Part shown: in pieces, positions 1 to 10,948 of the stretch
Position numbering within the stretch: the first letter of the stretch is position 1
Layout: the number at the start of each line of letters is the position of its first letter
Origin: Lithobates sylvaticus
Lineage: Eukaryota; Chordata; Amphibia; Anura; Ranidae
Direction of reading: 5' to 3'
Assembly (NCBI GenBank): GCA_028564925.1
Contig: CM053034.1
Span: 157,391,548 to 157,455,547, forward strand
DNA length: 64,000 nt
Notes under the pieces: model-generated
Told to the model about the DNA's origin: nothing
Seen by the model: only the letters and a program-made list of their open reading frames with translations
Databases searched by the model: none
Translations under genes and position numbers: made by a program

Positions 1-262
1 TAAAGTCCACTGCTTCTTCCATCACTAAACTTATTAACTGGATTCTGAAGAGAACACAAGCATAGCCGATCGGTAATGTGAGCAATGTGCGCCACTCCAG
101 TATAGAACGCTTGGTCATTATTTGGGTCACAGAAGACCGCACAGATGTCCTGCATTAACGGAACACAATTTACATTGATCTTACCCTCCTGTCCACATCC
201 CACCAGCTGACACTCTCTCCTCCAGGCTGTCTCAGGGAGGGGACATCCAGAAAAGGGCTAGC
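1..262 (-). other. Weak candidate host exon, open frame running off the window
   Basis: One minus-strand frame has no stop from about 262 down to position 1 and would continue outside the window. The conceptual peptide includes the segments VNCVPLMQDICAVFCDPNND and QAFYTGVAHIAHITDRL, which I do not recognise. A possible splice acceptor (pyrimidine-rich tract then GCAG) precedes the codons at about 150, and a GTAAG donor-like site sits near 182, so exon limits are ambiguous. An open run of about 85 codons can arise by chance and nothing else supports it. It is listed only because it is the one place in the window where host coding sequence is conceivable. Confidence 0.15.
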
Positions 263-1060
263 GAGGTCGGACGGACACAAGTAAAAGATGGAGGTGGAAG
301 TTGAAGAGATGAAAACGGGATGGATGAAAATGACGAAGGCAGAGAATAGAAGGGTACAGATGTTGGCGGAGAGCTGATGTTGCACCGTAGAGTTTCAATG
401 CATCCCACATAAGTATGTGTGTGTCTCCCGCCTGTCACTTCCTCCCACCCCCCCCTCTCTGCGGCACACAGAGGAAACACTTCCAGCTGCAGGGAGCGAG
501 GGTGGACAGGGGGAGAGGACGGGAGGAAGAGGGGGCTACACAGACAAGTGCAGAAACAAGGAAATCCACTGACAGATGATGCAGATAAGCAAAGCTGAAA
601 AGAAAAAAAAAACAAAAACATATTAACACCTCCATATATTAATGATCTGAAAATACGTTCAATGATTGAATAAACATACGTACATGGTTAGCAGTGTGTG
701 TATTCCCTTTAAGACAGCATCTGTTTGCATGCAACTAGCAGAGCCCTTTGCGGCGCTGGATGATCAGTTAATTGTATAGTAGCTCCTAACCCACCTACAC
801 ATGGATTTGATCACATGACCTCCATCTGTTTCCCATTGCAGTAGTGTAAGCTGCCTGCGACGTCACATGATTATCATGTGACACACCCAAGGGACATTTT
901 TGGATAGAAGTGAATGCAAATTTCAGTTCCTTTTCCGAAAGCTAGTGAAAATCACTTTTACAAGCAGCCTGAGGGTCAGAGAGAATCGAATCAGTTTCAT
1001 TGTCTGCGTTCCCTGTGCTGACAGATCTCAGCACTCAGAAATCTTCCACATAGTATTATT
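263..1060. other. No gene recognised; pyrimidine-rich tract and non-repeat DNA
   Basis: The stretch 230-620 is strongly purine/pyrimidine biased, which opens several long but meaningless minus-strand frames. From 640 to 1060 I see ordinary mixed-composition DNA without repeats or motifs I can name. Confidence 0.4.
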
Positions 1061-1806
1061 CTAGAGCAAGAAGGAAAATATATATTGCTTTAGTAGTGAT
1101 TGTTAACAGTACTGGGTGTTTTGTATAATAATGTAATAATTAATCGAATCAACTATCATAAAAAAAAAAAATATTCTATTAATTGCATGCAATTAATAGA
1201 TCTGTAATAATGCCTGTAATGCCGCGTACACACGGCCGGAATTTCCGATGGAAACAGTCCGATTTTCATCGGATTTTCTGACCGTGTGTATGCCCATTGG
1301 TCTTTTTCTGTCGGCATTTCCAACAGACTTTAGATTGAGAGCCTGTTCTTAATTTTTCCGACGGAAAACCTTTCTATCGGATTTTCTGATCGTGTGTATG
1401 CAATTCCGACACGCAAAATTCTGACGCATGCTCGGAAACAATTTGACGCATGCTCGGAAGCATTAAACTTCCCTTTTATAGTGCCGTCGAACGTGTTGTA
1501 TGTCGTGGTGTTATTGACCGTCGGAATTTAGTGTGACCGTGTGTAGGCAAGACAGTTTGAGTGAAATTCCGTCGGAATTCCCATGGGAAAACCATCAGAG
1601 CTTTTTCTGACGAGAATTTCGATTGTGTGTACGCGGCATAATAATAGTTTTCAAGAGCAGGAAGGAAAATATACTGTATATTGCTTTATTAGTGATCATT
1701 ACCAGTACTGGGTATTTTGTATCCTGTACAATCATTTGTTTAATTATTCAATAATCAAATTAGATCGAAAATCAAGTATCGTAAAAAATAATATGCATGC
1801 CGTTAA
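1061..1806. repeat. Diverged tandem duplication (about 150-bp unit), interrupted by a MITE
   Basis: A segment at 1061-1217 recurs at about 1655-1803. Both read from GAGCA(A/G)GAAGGAAAATAT through a stretch with CAGTACTGGGT and TTTTGTAT to a TGCATGC-containing end. The PIF-type MITE at 1220-1638 sits between the copies, and the TTAA element at 1807-2839 sits in the tail of the second copy. The duplication is therefore older than both insertions. Confidence 0.55.
1220..1638. mobile_element. PIF/Harbinger-like MITE, GCCGCGTACACAC family
   Basis: The terminal inverted repeats read TGCCGCGTACACAC at the left and GTGTGTACGCGGCA at the right. They are flanked by TAA on both sides (1217-1219 and 1639-1641). 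A 3-bp TWA duplication is the mark of the PIF/Harbinger superfamily. There is no coding capacity. Relatives in this window lie at 8915-9013, 26434-26483, 58165-58593 and, more distantly, 50009-50435 and 59711-60132. Confidence 0.8.
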
Positions 1807-2839
1807 CCACTTCAATACCAGACACACTCACCCCCTTCCTGCCCAGGCCAATTTTCAGCTTTCAGCACTGCTGCACTTTGAATGACAACTGCGCAACTTG
1901 AATGTCATGCAACACTGTACCCATATCAATTTTTTATCATCTTTTTGAGACAGATAGAGCTTTTAGTGCTATTTAATCACCACTGGGTTTTTTGCTAAAC
2001 AAATGAAAAAAGACAGAAAATCTTGAAAATCATTTTTTTTATCATAGTCTGTTATAAAATTTAGCGAAAAAGTAATTTTTTTCTTCACTGATGTGCGGTG
2101 ATGAGGCTTCACTGATGGACACTGATAGCCTGCACTGATAGGCACTCATGAGGCTGCACTGATGTGCACTGATAAGGCTGCACTGATGGCCACTGATTAG
2201 GCGGCACTGATGAGGCTGCACTGATGGGCACTAATGAGGCCGCACTGATGAAGCTGCATTGATAGGCACTAATGAGGCTGCACTGATGGTCACTAATAAG
2301 CTGCACTGATGTGCACTGATAAGGCTGCACTGATGGCCACTGATGAGGCGGCACTAATGAGGCTGCATTGATGGGCACTAATGAGGCTGCACTGATGGTC
2401 ACTAATAAGCTGCACTATTGGGCACTGATAAGCTGCACTGGTGGGCACTGATGAGGAGGCAATGATGAGGCTGTACTGATGAGGCAGCACTGATAAGCTG
2501 CACTGAATATTAGTGCCCTGATTATCAGTGTAAACAATGCACTGACAGCCTTTCCGGTTATCTGCAATCTTTTGCTCACACAGACACATTGCGTGAGGAG
2601 AGGACTGCCAATAACTGGCAAATCTATGATTGGACACAGCTGATCACATGGTAAAGGGCCGCTGTGATTGGCCCTTTATCCCAATCTGTGATGAGCTGTG
2701 TCCAAAGATCACAGACTGTGCCCGATGCATGCCCCAGGGGGGGCTCCGGGGGCTGGGGTTCTGGGAGGACGTCCATGAACGCCAGAACTAGATGACTGCG
2801 CTGTAGCCATCATTTGGCTATAGCGTGGCTGACAAGTGG
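1807..2839. mobile_element. TTAA-flanked non-autonomous DNA transposon, CCACTTCAATACC family
   Basis: The element starts CCACTTCAATACC, ends ACAAGTGG, and has TTAA on both sides (1803-1806 and 2840-2843). TTAA duplications are used by piggyBac and Kolobok transposases. The termini match the copies at 9492-9856 and 44950-45936 and the right end at 23524. The interior holds the minisatellite at 2084-2515 and no coding frame of note. Confidence 0.75.
2084..2515. repeat. Minisatellite inside a TTAA transposon, about 24-bp unit
   Basis: The array repeats versions of GAGGCTGCACTGATGGGCAC with frequent small deletions. Frames open through it on the minus strand, such as 2109-2402 and 2293-2637, are artefacts of the repeat. 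The unit resembles the arrays at 23110-23268, 55549-56160 and 63600-63690. Confidence 0.85.
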
Positions 2840-2908
2840 TTAATACCTGTAATAATTATTTTCTAAAAATTAATTCCCTTTTCTTTTTACAATTTTATGC
2901 AGAATAAG

Positions 2909-3679
2909 TGTCAGGGACGTGCTGGCCACCGCACAGCCGAAGTTCAGAGGCAGAGGTGGATACGCATGCGCAGATACGCTCCTACAGGTGCCCATTTTGT
3001 CAAGGATAGGTGAACGTCTATGCTCAAAAATATTAGCACACACAGGCAAATGCATATGTGCATTCGCACGCGTGTTAGCCCTTGATGCTGGCGCCAAATG
3101 GCCTATATAAGGGCAGCAGCTACACTAGTACTTTGCTGTCAGATCTGCAGCTATACCTGTATACCCGTTCCTGTGATCTCTGCTTGATTCCTGTGTTTGA
3201 CCCGGCTTATCCTGACCACGCTTGCTCTCCACCTATCCTGACCTCGGCTTGGTTTTAAGACTTTGTTATATGTCTCTTCTTCCTGATATCCTGTTGCCAA
3301 CCTCTGCCTGCACATTGACCATTCTCTGCCTGCCATTTACTGTATGCTGGTCTCTGATCATCCATTGCCGACCTGGCTTGTCTGACCCTGCATCCAGTTA
3401 TCCATCTGTCCTGCTCTACATGGTGCCTGGTGACGCCAGTCCTCCATCTGCTGTGTGTCTGCATCTACTATTCCTGCTGCCATCCGGTGCTTCAGCCATC
3501 CAGCCCAGCTCTGGTGACACACCTGCCACACACCTCTGTGACCAACGGAAGATCTTGCAGGCACTCTTACCTCACCGCGCTCTCGCGGCCACTGTCGCAA
3601 CTCCAGTGGCCCTTAAGCCGGGACTGTATGAGAGGTCTCCCGCTACACGCCAGGCTCTGCCACAAGGCACGTCGTGACA
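2909..3679 (+). mobile_element. Solo-LTR-like fossil, TGTCAGGG...TGACA
   Basis: The unit begins TGTCAGGGACGTGC and ends GGCACGTCGTGACA, an imperfect inverted repeat of the TG...CA type seen at LTR ends. Flanks are ATAAG at 2904-2908 and ATAAA at 3680-3684, a 4/5 match to a 5-bp target duplication. A TATA-like box (CTATATAAG) lies near 3101-3109. The interior is rich in CCTGACC/GCTTG-type repeats, as in the two LTR-type units at 41182 and 41712. No internal genes are present, so it is a fossil, most likely a Ty3/gypsy-kin solo LTR. A non-LTR origin of the TG...CA ends is not excluded. Confidence 0.5.
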
Positions 3680-3743
3680 ATAAACTATCTGGTAAAAGTG
3701 ACAGGGGTTGGGACAAACTATAAAACTGCCAAAAGGTGCTTGA

Positions 3744-4177
3744 AGAGGAACTTCAGTCCCCATAAACTCTCCCACTCCCCACTGGTGCTGCCATCTTTAA
3801 AGGTCCAGTGCATGTGCAGATATGCTGACGGACCTGCAGCACATTTGTGTATGCACTGAGTTTTTCAGCACATGTGCAGACAACCAGACATCATGGCTTC
3901 CATAACTGCACCATCTTCATGCATGCAGGTGGAAAACCCCATACATGTGCAGATGTGCTGAAGGTCTGTGCTGGGTCCCAAAAGCCAGGCAGAGCTATTC
4001 AGCACATCTGTGTGCATGTGGAATTGAGCAAAACATTATTCTTGCCCAGGTAAGAAAGGAAGAAGTACTAAAAAGTCAAAAGTACTCACAAAAAAATAAA
4101 AATGTTATCTAATTGTGGGAGAGAGAGGGGGCTGGAGTCATGTGCAAATAATTAGTTTTTTGGGGTGAAGGTCCACT
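3744..4177. mobile_element. TTAA-type MITE, AGTGGACCTTCA family
   Basis: The left end reads AGAGGAACTTCAGTCCC and the right end complements to AGTGGACCTTCACCCC. Flanks are TTGA (3740-3743) and TTAA (4178-4181), consistent with a decayed TTAA duplication. It has no coding capacity. Confidence 0.5.
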
Positions 4178-4398
4178 TTAAGTAGCATGAGCAACATTTT
4201 TTTTATTTGTATTAAAACCCAGGAATATGGGTAGTGTTGTAAGTGTCTCTGGCAATATAATTAAAATAAATAAAATATATGCTGCACCCATATAGGTGAA
4301 TGTTTGTTTTTTCTCACTTCCCACACATCTCCTATAATTCTGTCTTCTAGATACACATTAAATAACACCAAATAATGCATTTATTTTTTTAATATATG

Positions 4399-4919
4399 CA
4401 GTATCTCACAAAAGTAAGTACACCCCTCACATTTTTGTACATATCAGAGACTGGGTCGCAGGGCAGTATTCCAACATAACGACCCCCAAACCCACCTCCA
4501 AGACGATCACTTCCTTGCTAAAGAAGCTGAGGAGCGCAAGGTCTCTAACATCCACCGGCTCCGTGATGTCGTCATGGAGGAGTGGAAGAGGACTCCAGTG
4601 GCAACCTGTGAAGCTCTGGTGAACTCCATGCCCAAGAGGGTTAAGGCAGTGCTGGAAAATAATGGTGACCAGACAAAATATTGACAATTTGGACATTTTC
4701 ACTTAGGGGTGTACTCACTTTTGTTGCCAGCAGTTTAGACATTAATGGCTGTGTGATTGAGTTATTTTGAGTGGACAGCAAATTTACACTGTTATACAAG
4801 CTGTACACTCACTACTTTACATTGTAGCAAAGTGTCATTTCTTCAGTGTTGTCACGTGAAAAGATATAATAAAATATTTACAAAAATGTTAGGGGTGTAC
4901 TCACTTTTGTGAGATACTG
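4399..4919 (+). mobile_element. Internally deleted Tc1-like element, family A
   Basis: Both ends carry the family A terminal repeat (CAGTATCTCACAAAAGT at the left, ACTTTTGTGAGATACTG at the right). A right-hand TA is present at 4920-4921. About two thirds of a normal transposase gene is missing: sequence after the left end jumps to the C-terminal catalytic half, still recognisable in diverged form, then runs into the 3' region. The full family is represented in pieces at 24104-24700 and 40984-43582. Confidence 0.75.
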
Positions 4920-4921
4920 TA

Positions 4922-5391
4922 TATACACAGTATATTATAGTGTGACACTAGCAGCTGAGAGTAAAAGGCAATGGTTACCTATATAAGTTTATCAGTAAGC
5001 ATCACAAACTGTAAAATGTCTGCAGGGCCCCCTTGTGGCAGGTTGTTAAGCCAGTTCCCACCAGCGCCTCTTGTACAGTTTTTCCAGCAGTAAAGGGTTA
5101 GAAGCTTTACGCCTACAGCGTAACACATACTTCACTACTAACCAAGGGCTCCTAAAGTTCTCTAGTTATAGGCCTAGTCCATTGGGGATCATACCAAACA
5201 CCCAAACCTAAAAGATACCAGGATTGCAGGTTTCAGGTGCGTGGTCTAACTGGGGAACCCATCACACCAACACCAAGTCTACAAGCCTATATTTACCAGG
5301 TCACCACTCATTTCCTGACCAGAATTGGTTTTAATCCAGATATTGGCTGTACTGATAACTAATAAAAAAGAACAGATTACCAGTCCAGCAC
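4922..5391. other. No gene recognised
   Basis: Ordinary mixed-composition DNA between a Tc1 remnant and a MITE. I see no recognisable element ends, coding frames or RNA genes. Confidence 0.4.
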
Positions 5392-5394
5392 TTA

Positions 5395-5704
5395 GGGTTT
5401 GTTTACACTATCAGTTGGGGGGGGGGGGGGCGGCGGCAGTAAAACCATTTGAGCCACAGTTTTATAGGTTCCGACAGCTCCCTCCTTAGTTGCAAAGGCA
5501 GCGAAGGGGTGGGTGCATAGGGGAGTGAGCATGAAAAAATGATCCCCACTATTTGGGGGCGCACCACAACCATGTGTAATGCACGTAGTTGGGGTGCACT
5601 GGTGCAGGGCTCGAGGGGTTGAAGCAGGTGGTGAGGAGGCACTGTCAAATGCTCATGTTAATGCAGATCATTCTTCACAGTGCAACGCTAGTCTAAACTA
5701 GCCC
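5395..5704. mobile_element. PIF/Harbinger-like MITE with TTA duplication
   Basis: The left end GGGTTTGTTTACACTA pairs imperfectly with the right end TAGTCTAAACTAGCCC. TTA flanks both sides (5392-5394 and 5705-5707). A G-run of 13 or so lies just inside the left end. Non-coding. Confidence 0.6.
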
Positions 5705-5759
5705 TTATAGCAGCAGCATAAACTATTATTGTTAGCTGCATTAAGATGCTCACAAAGTC

Positions 5760-6001
5760 AGGCTGGGTTCACACCTATGCAAAATGCGTGTTTCACCGCA
5801 TCCAATTCGCATAGCAGGAGCCGGCTCACATATCTCCGGGGCAGCTGCGGAGCGCACTGCACAGAAACGCTGTGCGTCCTTGGCTCTGTTTCAGGGCCGA
5901 ATTCAGGCAAAGATTCTGCTCTAAATTGTCCCTGAACCGAAGAATGGGGACGCACAGTGTTCCTGTGCGATCCGCAGCTGGTTCCAGTGTGAACCGAGCC
6001 T
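5760..6001. mobile_element. PIF/Harbinger-like MITE, AGGCTSGGTTCACAC family
   Basis: The left terminus AGGCTGGGTTCACACC and the right terminus GTGTGAACCGAGCCT are inverted repeats. Flanks are TCA and TAA, a 3-bp duplication with one change. A related right end lies at about 14113. Non-coding. Confidence 0.6.
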
Positions 6002-6115
6002 TAAACTTTATTTGTTCGTGCGGACAATTTCCACAGAACACTTCAGACACAGCGCATTTAAAACATTCACAGCTTAATTTAAGTGAACAGTCATTTTTAT
6101 CAATATTTGAGCATA

Positions 6116-6350
6116 CAGGCATACCCCACTTTTAAGTACACAATGGGGTTTATTTACTAAAGCTGAAAAGTGCAAAATCAGGCTCACTTCTGCATAGAAT
6201 ACAATGAGCTTCTAACCCCAGCTTGTTCAAATAAGCTTTTGTAATAAAACATGGAAGCTCATTGGTTTCTATGCAGAAGTGAGCCTGATTTTGCACTTTT
6301 CAGCTTTAGTAAATAAACCCCATTGTGTACTTAAAAGTGGGGTATGCCTG
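6116..6350. mobile_element. Palindromic TA-flanked MITE (mariner/pogo-type)
   Basis: The element starts CAGGCATACCCCAC, ends GTGGGGTATGCCTG, and has TA on both sides (6114-6115 and 6351-6352). The two halves are near-perfect inverse copies for about 95 bp with a short loop, so the whole unit folds into one hairpin. The TA duplication and CAGGCATACC-like ends suggest a non-autonomous pogo/Tigger-type element. Confidence 0.75.
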
Positions 6351-6352
6351 TA

Positions 6353-6816
6353 GTTTATTCCAATGTGGGGTGGTATAGAATGGGTGCTGTGGTAACCACA
6401 TAACTGACCAGGAATATTTCCTTTGTTTTTCTCTATTTAGGGGACGGCTGTGATTTAGCCTTCCCCCGAAGTGGTACCCGCATTTAGGGCCCTGCGTTCT
6501 GGACCTGGTGCCCCACACAGGGCCCTAAGCAGAAGTACCCCTAGGTACAACGTTCAGCCCTTTCCAGCTGTAGATTATGACAGGCTGCCAGCAAAGGGAC
6601 TGGATACTGTACCTGTGCAAGGGGCCTTACAAACTGTGTGCAAAAAGAGCTTTCTACCTCTACATAGATAGGTCTTGCATATGTTGGACAGGAATTCTAG
6701 AATCTACATATAATAGGAGTGGAGACATGAATCTTTGAAACTACATAGATTTTTTTTCAGATTGGGCAATTAAGCCCACATGGGGCTGGTTAAAAAAAAA
6801 AAAACAAAGACACTAA
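6353..6816. other. No gene recognised
   Basis: Mixed DNA with one A-run near 6793-6807. No recognisable element boundary or gene. Confidence 0.35.
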
Positions 6817-7213
6817 GGGGTCTATGTATATACAGATTGCTGAAAGGTAAAAAAAGGGATGGGGTAAATGGCGCTACCCTAAATTGGAGAGGGATCCTCT
6901 ACTCTCTGTATATATAAAACAATGGAGTGCCACCCACAGGCTAAAAAGCTCTAATACTGCTAATAGTGATAAATAAAAATAAAAATCACATATACCACAG
7001 TGAATATGATACCTGATATATCAAGTGCAAAAATACACACACCAAATAAGCTTCTACTTAAAACATTTGTAAAGTGAGTGATTCTGAATGGTCAAAGGAT
7101 GAGAAACCCCATCTGTAAAAAACAGCACCATCAAAACTCAAAAATTCATTAAAAATAAAAATGTGAGCATTTGATGTCAACCAAAAACTGCTGTGATAAT
7201 ATAAAGATATGGG

Positions 7214-8055
7214 TAGGGTTGCCACCTTCTCTTCAAGTCAAACCCAAACACTTTAGCTGAACACAGCATTTTTTTTTCTTTTTTACAGTATAAACTTCAC
7301 ATATATTTTGGAATTAAATAACATTTCTAATCATATGAAGTTAATCACAAGAGTCCCACTTTATATCAGAGTCCACAGAGTTCCCCTTTTACATCTGAAT
7401 TCGCAGAGTTCCCTTTAACTGTAAGGGGGGACCCTGCAGACTCTGATGTAAGGGAGAACTCTGGGGAATCTAACATAAGGGATGCTCTGGGAACCATGAT
7501 TTAAGGGGAAACACTGAGAACGGAGAGGACTCTGATGTAAGGGGGAACACTGTGGCCTCTGGTATAAAGGGGAACTCTAAAGTGAGGGGTGTTCTGAGAA
7601 CCCTGATTTACCTCACTGTACTCACTCAGAGGCAGCAGAGAGAATGATTAATGATGAATGGTGAGCTCACTCACCCCTTGGCAGTCAGCACCTCTCATCC
7701 AGATGTATCTGAGGCTGCTGGACTTCACATTTCCAGTCTCCACTTTCTTTTTCTGAGGAGTGTGGGCAGACACAGAGGGGTAGGGGTGGGAGGAAGAGGA
7801 GCAGATTGAGCCCTCTCTACTCTCCCGTCTGTGTTACGAGGGGGGGGGGGGGGGGGGGATTGTTAGTGTTTGCTTTGGGCAGCGTGAAAGAGAGCGTAAC
7901 AGACACTCTCGGTTTAGACAACTGCAGCCAGCAACCCTACTGGGAAGCCGTAGTCCTGTCTGAATAATGTGTCCGGGTTTCAGGCAGTCTAGAACCCGGA
8001 CGCATGATTCCAAACCCGAACTGTCCGGGTGAATCCTGGACAGGTGGCAACCCTA
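7214..8055. mobile_element. Non-autonomous hAT element, exact 8-bp duplication
   Basis: The ends are TAGGGTTGCCACCT and AGGTGGCAACCCTA. GATATGGG is present on both sides (7206-7213 and 8056-8063), a perfect 8-bp target duplication typical of hAT transposons. The interior has degenerate GGGGAACACTG/CTCTGATGTAAG-type short repeats around 7380-7610 and a G-run of about 18 at 7841-7858. No coding frame. Confidence 0.85.
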
Positions 8056-8133
8056 GATATGGGTGATTGTTGAACAAATGTGACACACAATTGCTCAGCT
8101 ATAACAAAACTTGCTATATTCTATGTTATAGAA

Positions 8134-8646
8134 CAGTGGTCTCCAAACTGCGGCCCAGGGGCCGGATGTGGCTCTTTGTTTGCCTTTATCCGGCCCTCGG
8201 GGCACCATTCCTCCCACTGATACCAACATTTGTTTGGGCAATATTCCTTCCACTGACCTCAATGATGGGGCACTATTCCTTCCACTGACACCAATGATGG
8301 GGCACACTATTCCTTCCACTGACACCAATGATGGGGCACTATTCCTTCCACTGACACCAATGATGGGACACTATTCCTTCCACTGACCTCAATGATGGGG
8401 CACTATTCCTTTCACTGACACAATGATGGGGCACTATTCCTTCCACTGACACCAATGATGGATCACCATTCCTCCCACACTGACACCAATAATCTTACAC
8501 TATTCCTCTCATTAAAACCAATGAAGGGGCATAGTTTACTCCCGCTGATGCTGGGGCATTTTCTACTCAAGTGGCCACAGCCTGTCCCCCCTAAAGCCTG
8601 AAGGACAGGTAACTGGCTCTTTGTTTAGAAAGTTTGGAGACCCCTG
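8134..8646. mobile_element. Non-autonomous hAT element with internal minisatellite
   Basis: The ends are CAGTGGTCTCCAAACT and AGTTTGGAGACCCCTG. The flanks TTATAGAA (8126-8133) and TTAAAGAA (8647-8654) match at 7 of 8 positions. Most of the interior is the array at 8203-8510. Confidence 0.85.
8203..8510. repeat. Minisatellite, about 30-bp unit, inside a hAT element
   Basis: About ten imperfect copies of a unit containing CACTGACACCAATGATGGGG followed by CACTATTCCTTC. The unit is related to the array at 35900-36253. Confidence 0.85.
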
Positions 8647-8914
8647 TTAAAGAACTATACTGAATGACCCCAGCACCATCTAAAGACCAAAATGTGGTAT
8701 TTGCTTTTGAGTACCTAAATGCAGAAAGAAAATAATTTTGGGCACTAGATACTGCTTGGATCATATGAGTTAATTCTATAACATAGAATATGGAAAGCTT
8801 CCTTGTAGCTGAGCGGATGTGTGTTACATTCCTTCTCTATCCATAGACCCCTAATAAGCTAGGAGTCAAGCTATTTCTTCCTAAAAATAGAAAAGGGGGA
8901 AAAAATACCTCTAA

Positions 8915-9013
8915 GGCCGCGTACACGCGATCGGACTTTCCGGCAGGATTGTCCGCTGGACTAGAGTCCGCCGGACAGTCCGGCCGAAAAGTCCGATCTT
9001 GTGTACGTGGCAT
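8915..9013. mobile_element. Short PIF/Harbinger-like MITE
   Basis: The ends GGCCGCGTACACGCGATCGG and GATCTTGTGTACGTGGCA are inverted repeats flanked by TAA (8912-8914 and 9014-9016). At 99 bp it is a strongly shortened member of the family seen at 1220-1638. Confidence 0.75.
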
Positions 9014-9016
9014 AAC

Positions 9017-9487
9017 CCACAAAAAATGATGACTCCTGAAAGACATGTATAAAGATCTACAGTTGTCTCCTCCAGTCTTCTCTGATTTACATGTTCACTC
9101 CCTAAGCTTACATCATCCAAGTTCACAGTAGTTCCCAGATTGAGGCCGAGGAATTCTAATTATATTAGGGAACTTTTAGAACCGATGCCAGGGTTTCATT
9201 GTTCTTTGTCACTGCTGGGAGATCCCTGCATTTTACTCCACTCCATTAGGATCCTTCACACCGGGTGTTTGTCCAGCATTTCTAAACGCCTTTCTCCTTG
9301 CAGGAGAAAAGTGGCATCAAAAAAGTATTGTTTTTGCAGCACATCAAGCGCTTGGGCGTTCATTCATTTAACTGAACAGAATATTAATTTATTCTGGCAA
9401 TTGAAATGAATAACGCTCAAGCCTGGCTGGAACTATTACATGCTTATGTAATGTTGTCTTATGTGACTAGATACGCATTACACTAGT
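9017..9487. other. No gene recognised
   Basis: Mixed DNA. Open frames here are short and have no recognisable similarity. Confidence 0.35.
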
Positions 9488-9491
9488 TTAA

Positions 9492-9856
9492 CCAGTTGAC
9501 CTCCAGGAAATGTACCCCCCTTCATGACCAGGACATTTTTTGCGCTATGGCACTGCGTTAATTTAACTGGCAATTTAAGAAGAAAAAATTACCTTTTTTA
9601 AAAAAAATTGGGGATATTTATTAAAGCAAAAAGTACAAAATATTGTGTTTTTTTTTTGTTTGTTTATAGCGCAAAAAATAAAAAAACGCAGAGGCGATCA
9701 AATACCACAAAAAGAAAGCTCAATTTGTGGGGAAAAAAAGGACGTCAATTTTGTTTGGGTGCAACGTCGCACGACGGCGCAATTGTCAGTTAGAGTGCCG
9801 AATCGCAAAAAGTGCTCTAGTCAGGAAGGTTGTAAATCCTTCCAGGGCTGAAGTGG
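9492..9856. mobile_element. TTAA-type element, CCACTTC family (short copy)
   Basis: The start is CCAGTTGACCTCC after TTAA (9488-9491) and the end is GGGCTGAAGTGG before TTCA (9857-9860). The interior matches the copy at 44950-45936, including AGCGCAAAAAATAAAAA and GGACGTCAATTTTGTTTGGG. Immediately to the right (about 9870-9911) lies a Tc1 terminal repeat matching the end near 22733, so this copy may sit in a Tc1 remnant. Confidence 0.65.
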
Positions 9857-9910
9857 TTCATTTACAAAAAAATTTCACACTTGCCTAAAACTTTTGCACA
9901 GTACTGTAGA

Positions 9911-10945
9911 TGTCACTGGGACAGGACACACAAACACCTATACAAATTTAGCAGATTTTCAATTTTTTTTTTCACTGTCCCCATTAGTGAGATCTCCTTA
10001 TGTCCCTATAATACTCTGTCACCAGGACAGGAAGTTAGAGGAAATCTCCCCAGTGGTGTAACAAACAATAAACACCTGACAGAGCATGTAGTCCTTACCC
10101 ACTCCTGTTTGGACTGAAAGGCCAGTTTGTGGACTGCTTATTGTCTTCTCTTTGCCAACATTTAGGGGGTTAAAGGAGTGAATAAACATTATAGGAGTTG
10201 GGTCAGTGTTTTTACAAACTCATGCAACCTATCACTCATAACTTGAGAACCCCCTGTGTTATAATATAGTCATTAGATTGATTAGAATTTTTGTAAGATG
10301 ATAGTTTCTCCATATTTGTATGAATGAATGAATGAATGAATAACTTGTATAGCGCTACAATGCGAACTGAATCGCCATGTATGGCTCTGTATGGCTTTCT
10401 ATCCACTGCTGCCTCCATGTGGTAACACACATTATTGCACAGTATATGTATTTATGAATTATATGTGAATCTGTTGTATTGAATTACTGGTGGTGATCTT
10501 TAAATAGCACTGTAAAACAGATGCAAGACTAAAGTCCACAGAACCACCCCCTGTACTATGGAGAGGGGGAGGTGTTATATAGTCCCAATGCACTCCATTC
10601 CTAGGGTGACAATGCTGCTCCTCCTATATACAGTACAGTTGTAACCCTAGGACAGGAAGTGTGTTCCTGGCAGGATCACCAGGTGAAAAAAAAAGAAAAA
10701 AGTGTAAAATAAACCCGAATACACCCAAATACAGCCACCATATGGCTGCAATACATTTATTTTCTTGGGTTTATAGACGCTTTATATGTCATGCTATTTC
10801 AAAATCATCATTGTTACCTTCAACATAACATAACAAAGCTTGGACTTGTACACAAATGTGTTTTACATGCCAGGACTGTTTTTTTTATACTCAGTGCGAG
10901 GAAGAAATAAAAAAAAAAAAATAACAAGATCAAGGTTTGTCAGGG
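9911..10945. other. No gene; diverged repeats including a LINE/SINE-type 3' tail
   Basis: 9985-10110 resembles part of the element at 51068-53088 (TGTCACCAGGACAGGAAGTTAGAGG region). At 10319-10360 a TGAA tetranucleotide run followed by TAACTTGTATAGCGCTACA looks like the reverse complement of an L2-type LINE/SINE 3' end. The rest is unassigned. No gene is visible. Confidence 0.4.
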
Positions 10946-10948
10946 TAA

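Larger units (their letters stand above)
6817..8851. mobile_element. TAA-flanked element carrying two nested hAT insertions
   Basis: The left end GGGGTCTATG and the right end CATAGACCCC are inverted and flanked by TAA (6814-6816 and 8852-8854). Removing the two hAT insertions (7214-8055 and 8134-8646, each with its 8-bp duplication) leaves about 660 bp. Inside, 8080-8133 and 8770-8826 are inverse copies of each other, so the remaining core is partly palindromic. Non-coding. Confidence 0.5.

Noticed and set aside
2109-2637. Minus-strand frames rich in Ser, Ala, Gln and Cys
   Set aside because: They are readings of the minisatellite at 2084-2515 and change frame with its small deletions.
3222-3677. 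151-codon plus frame
   Set aside because: Inside the LTR-like unit; made of CCTGACC/CTGCTG-type repeats rather than protein-like sequence.
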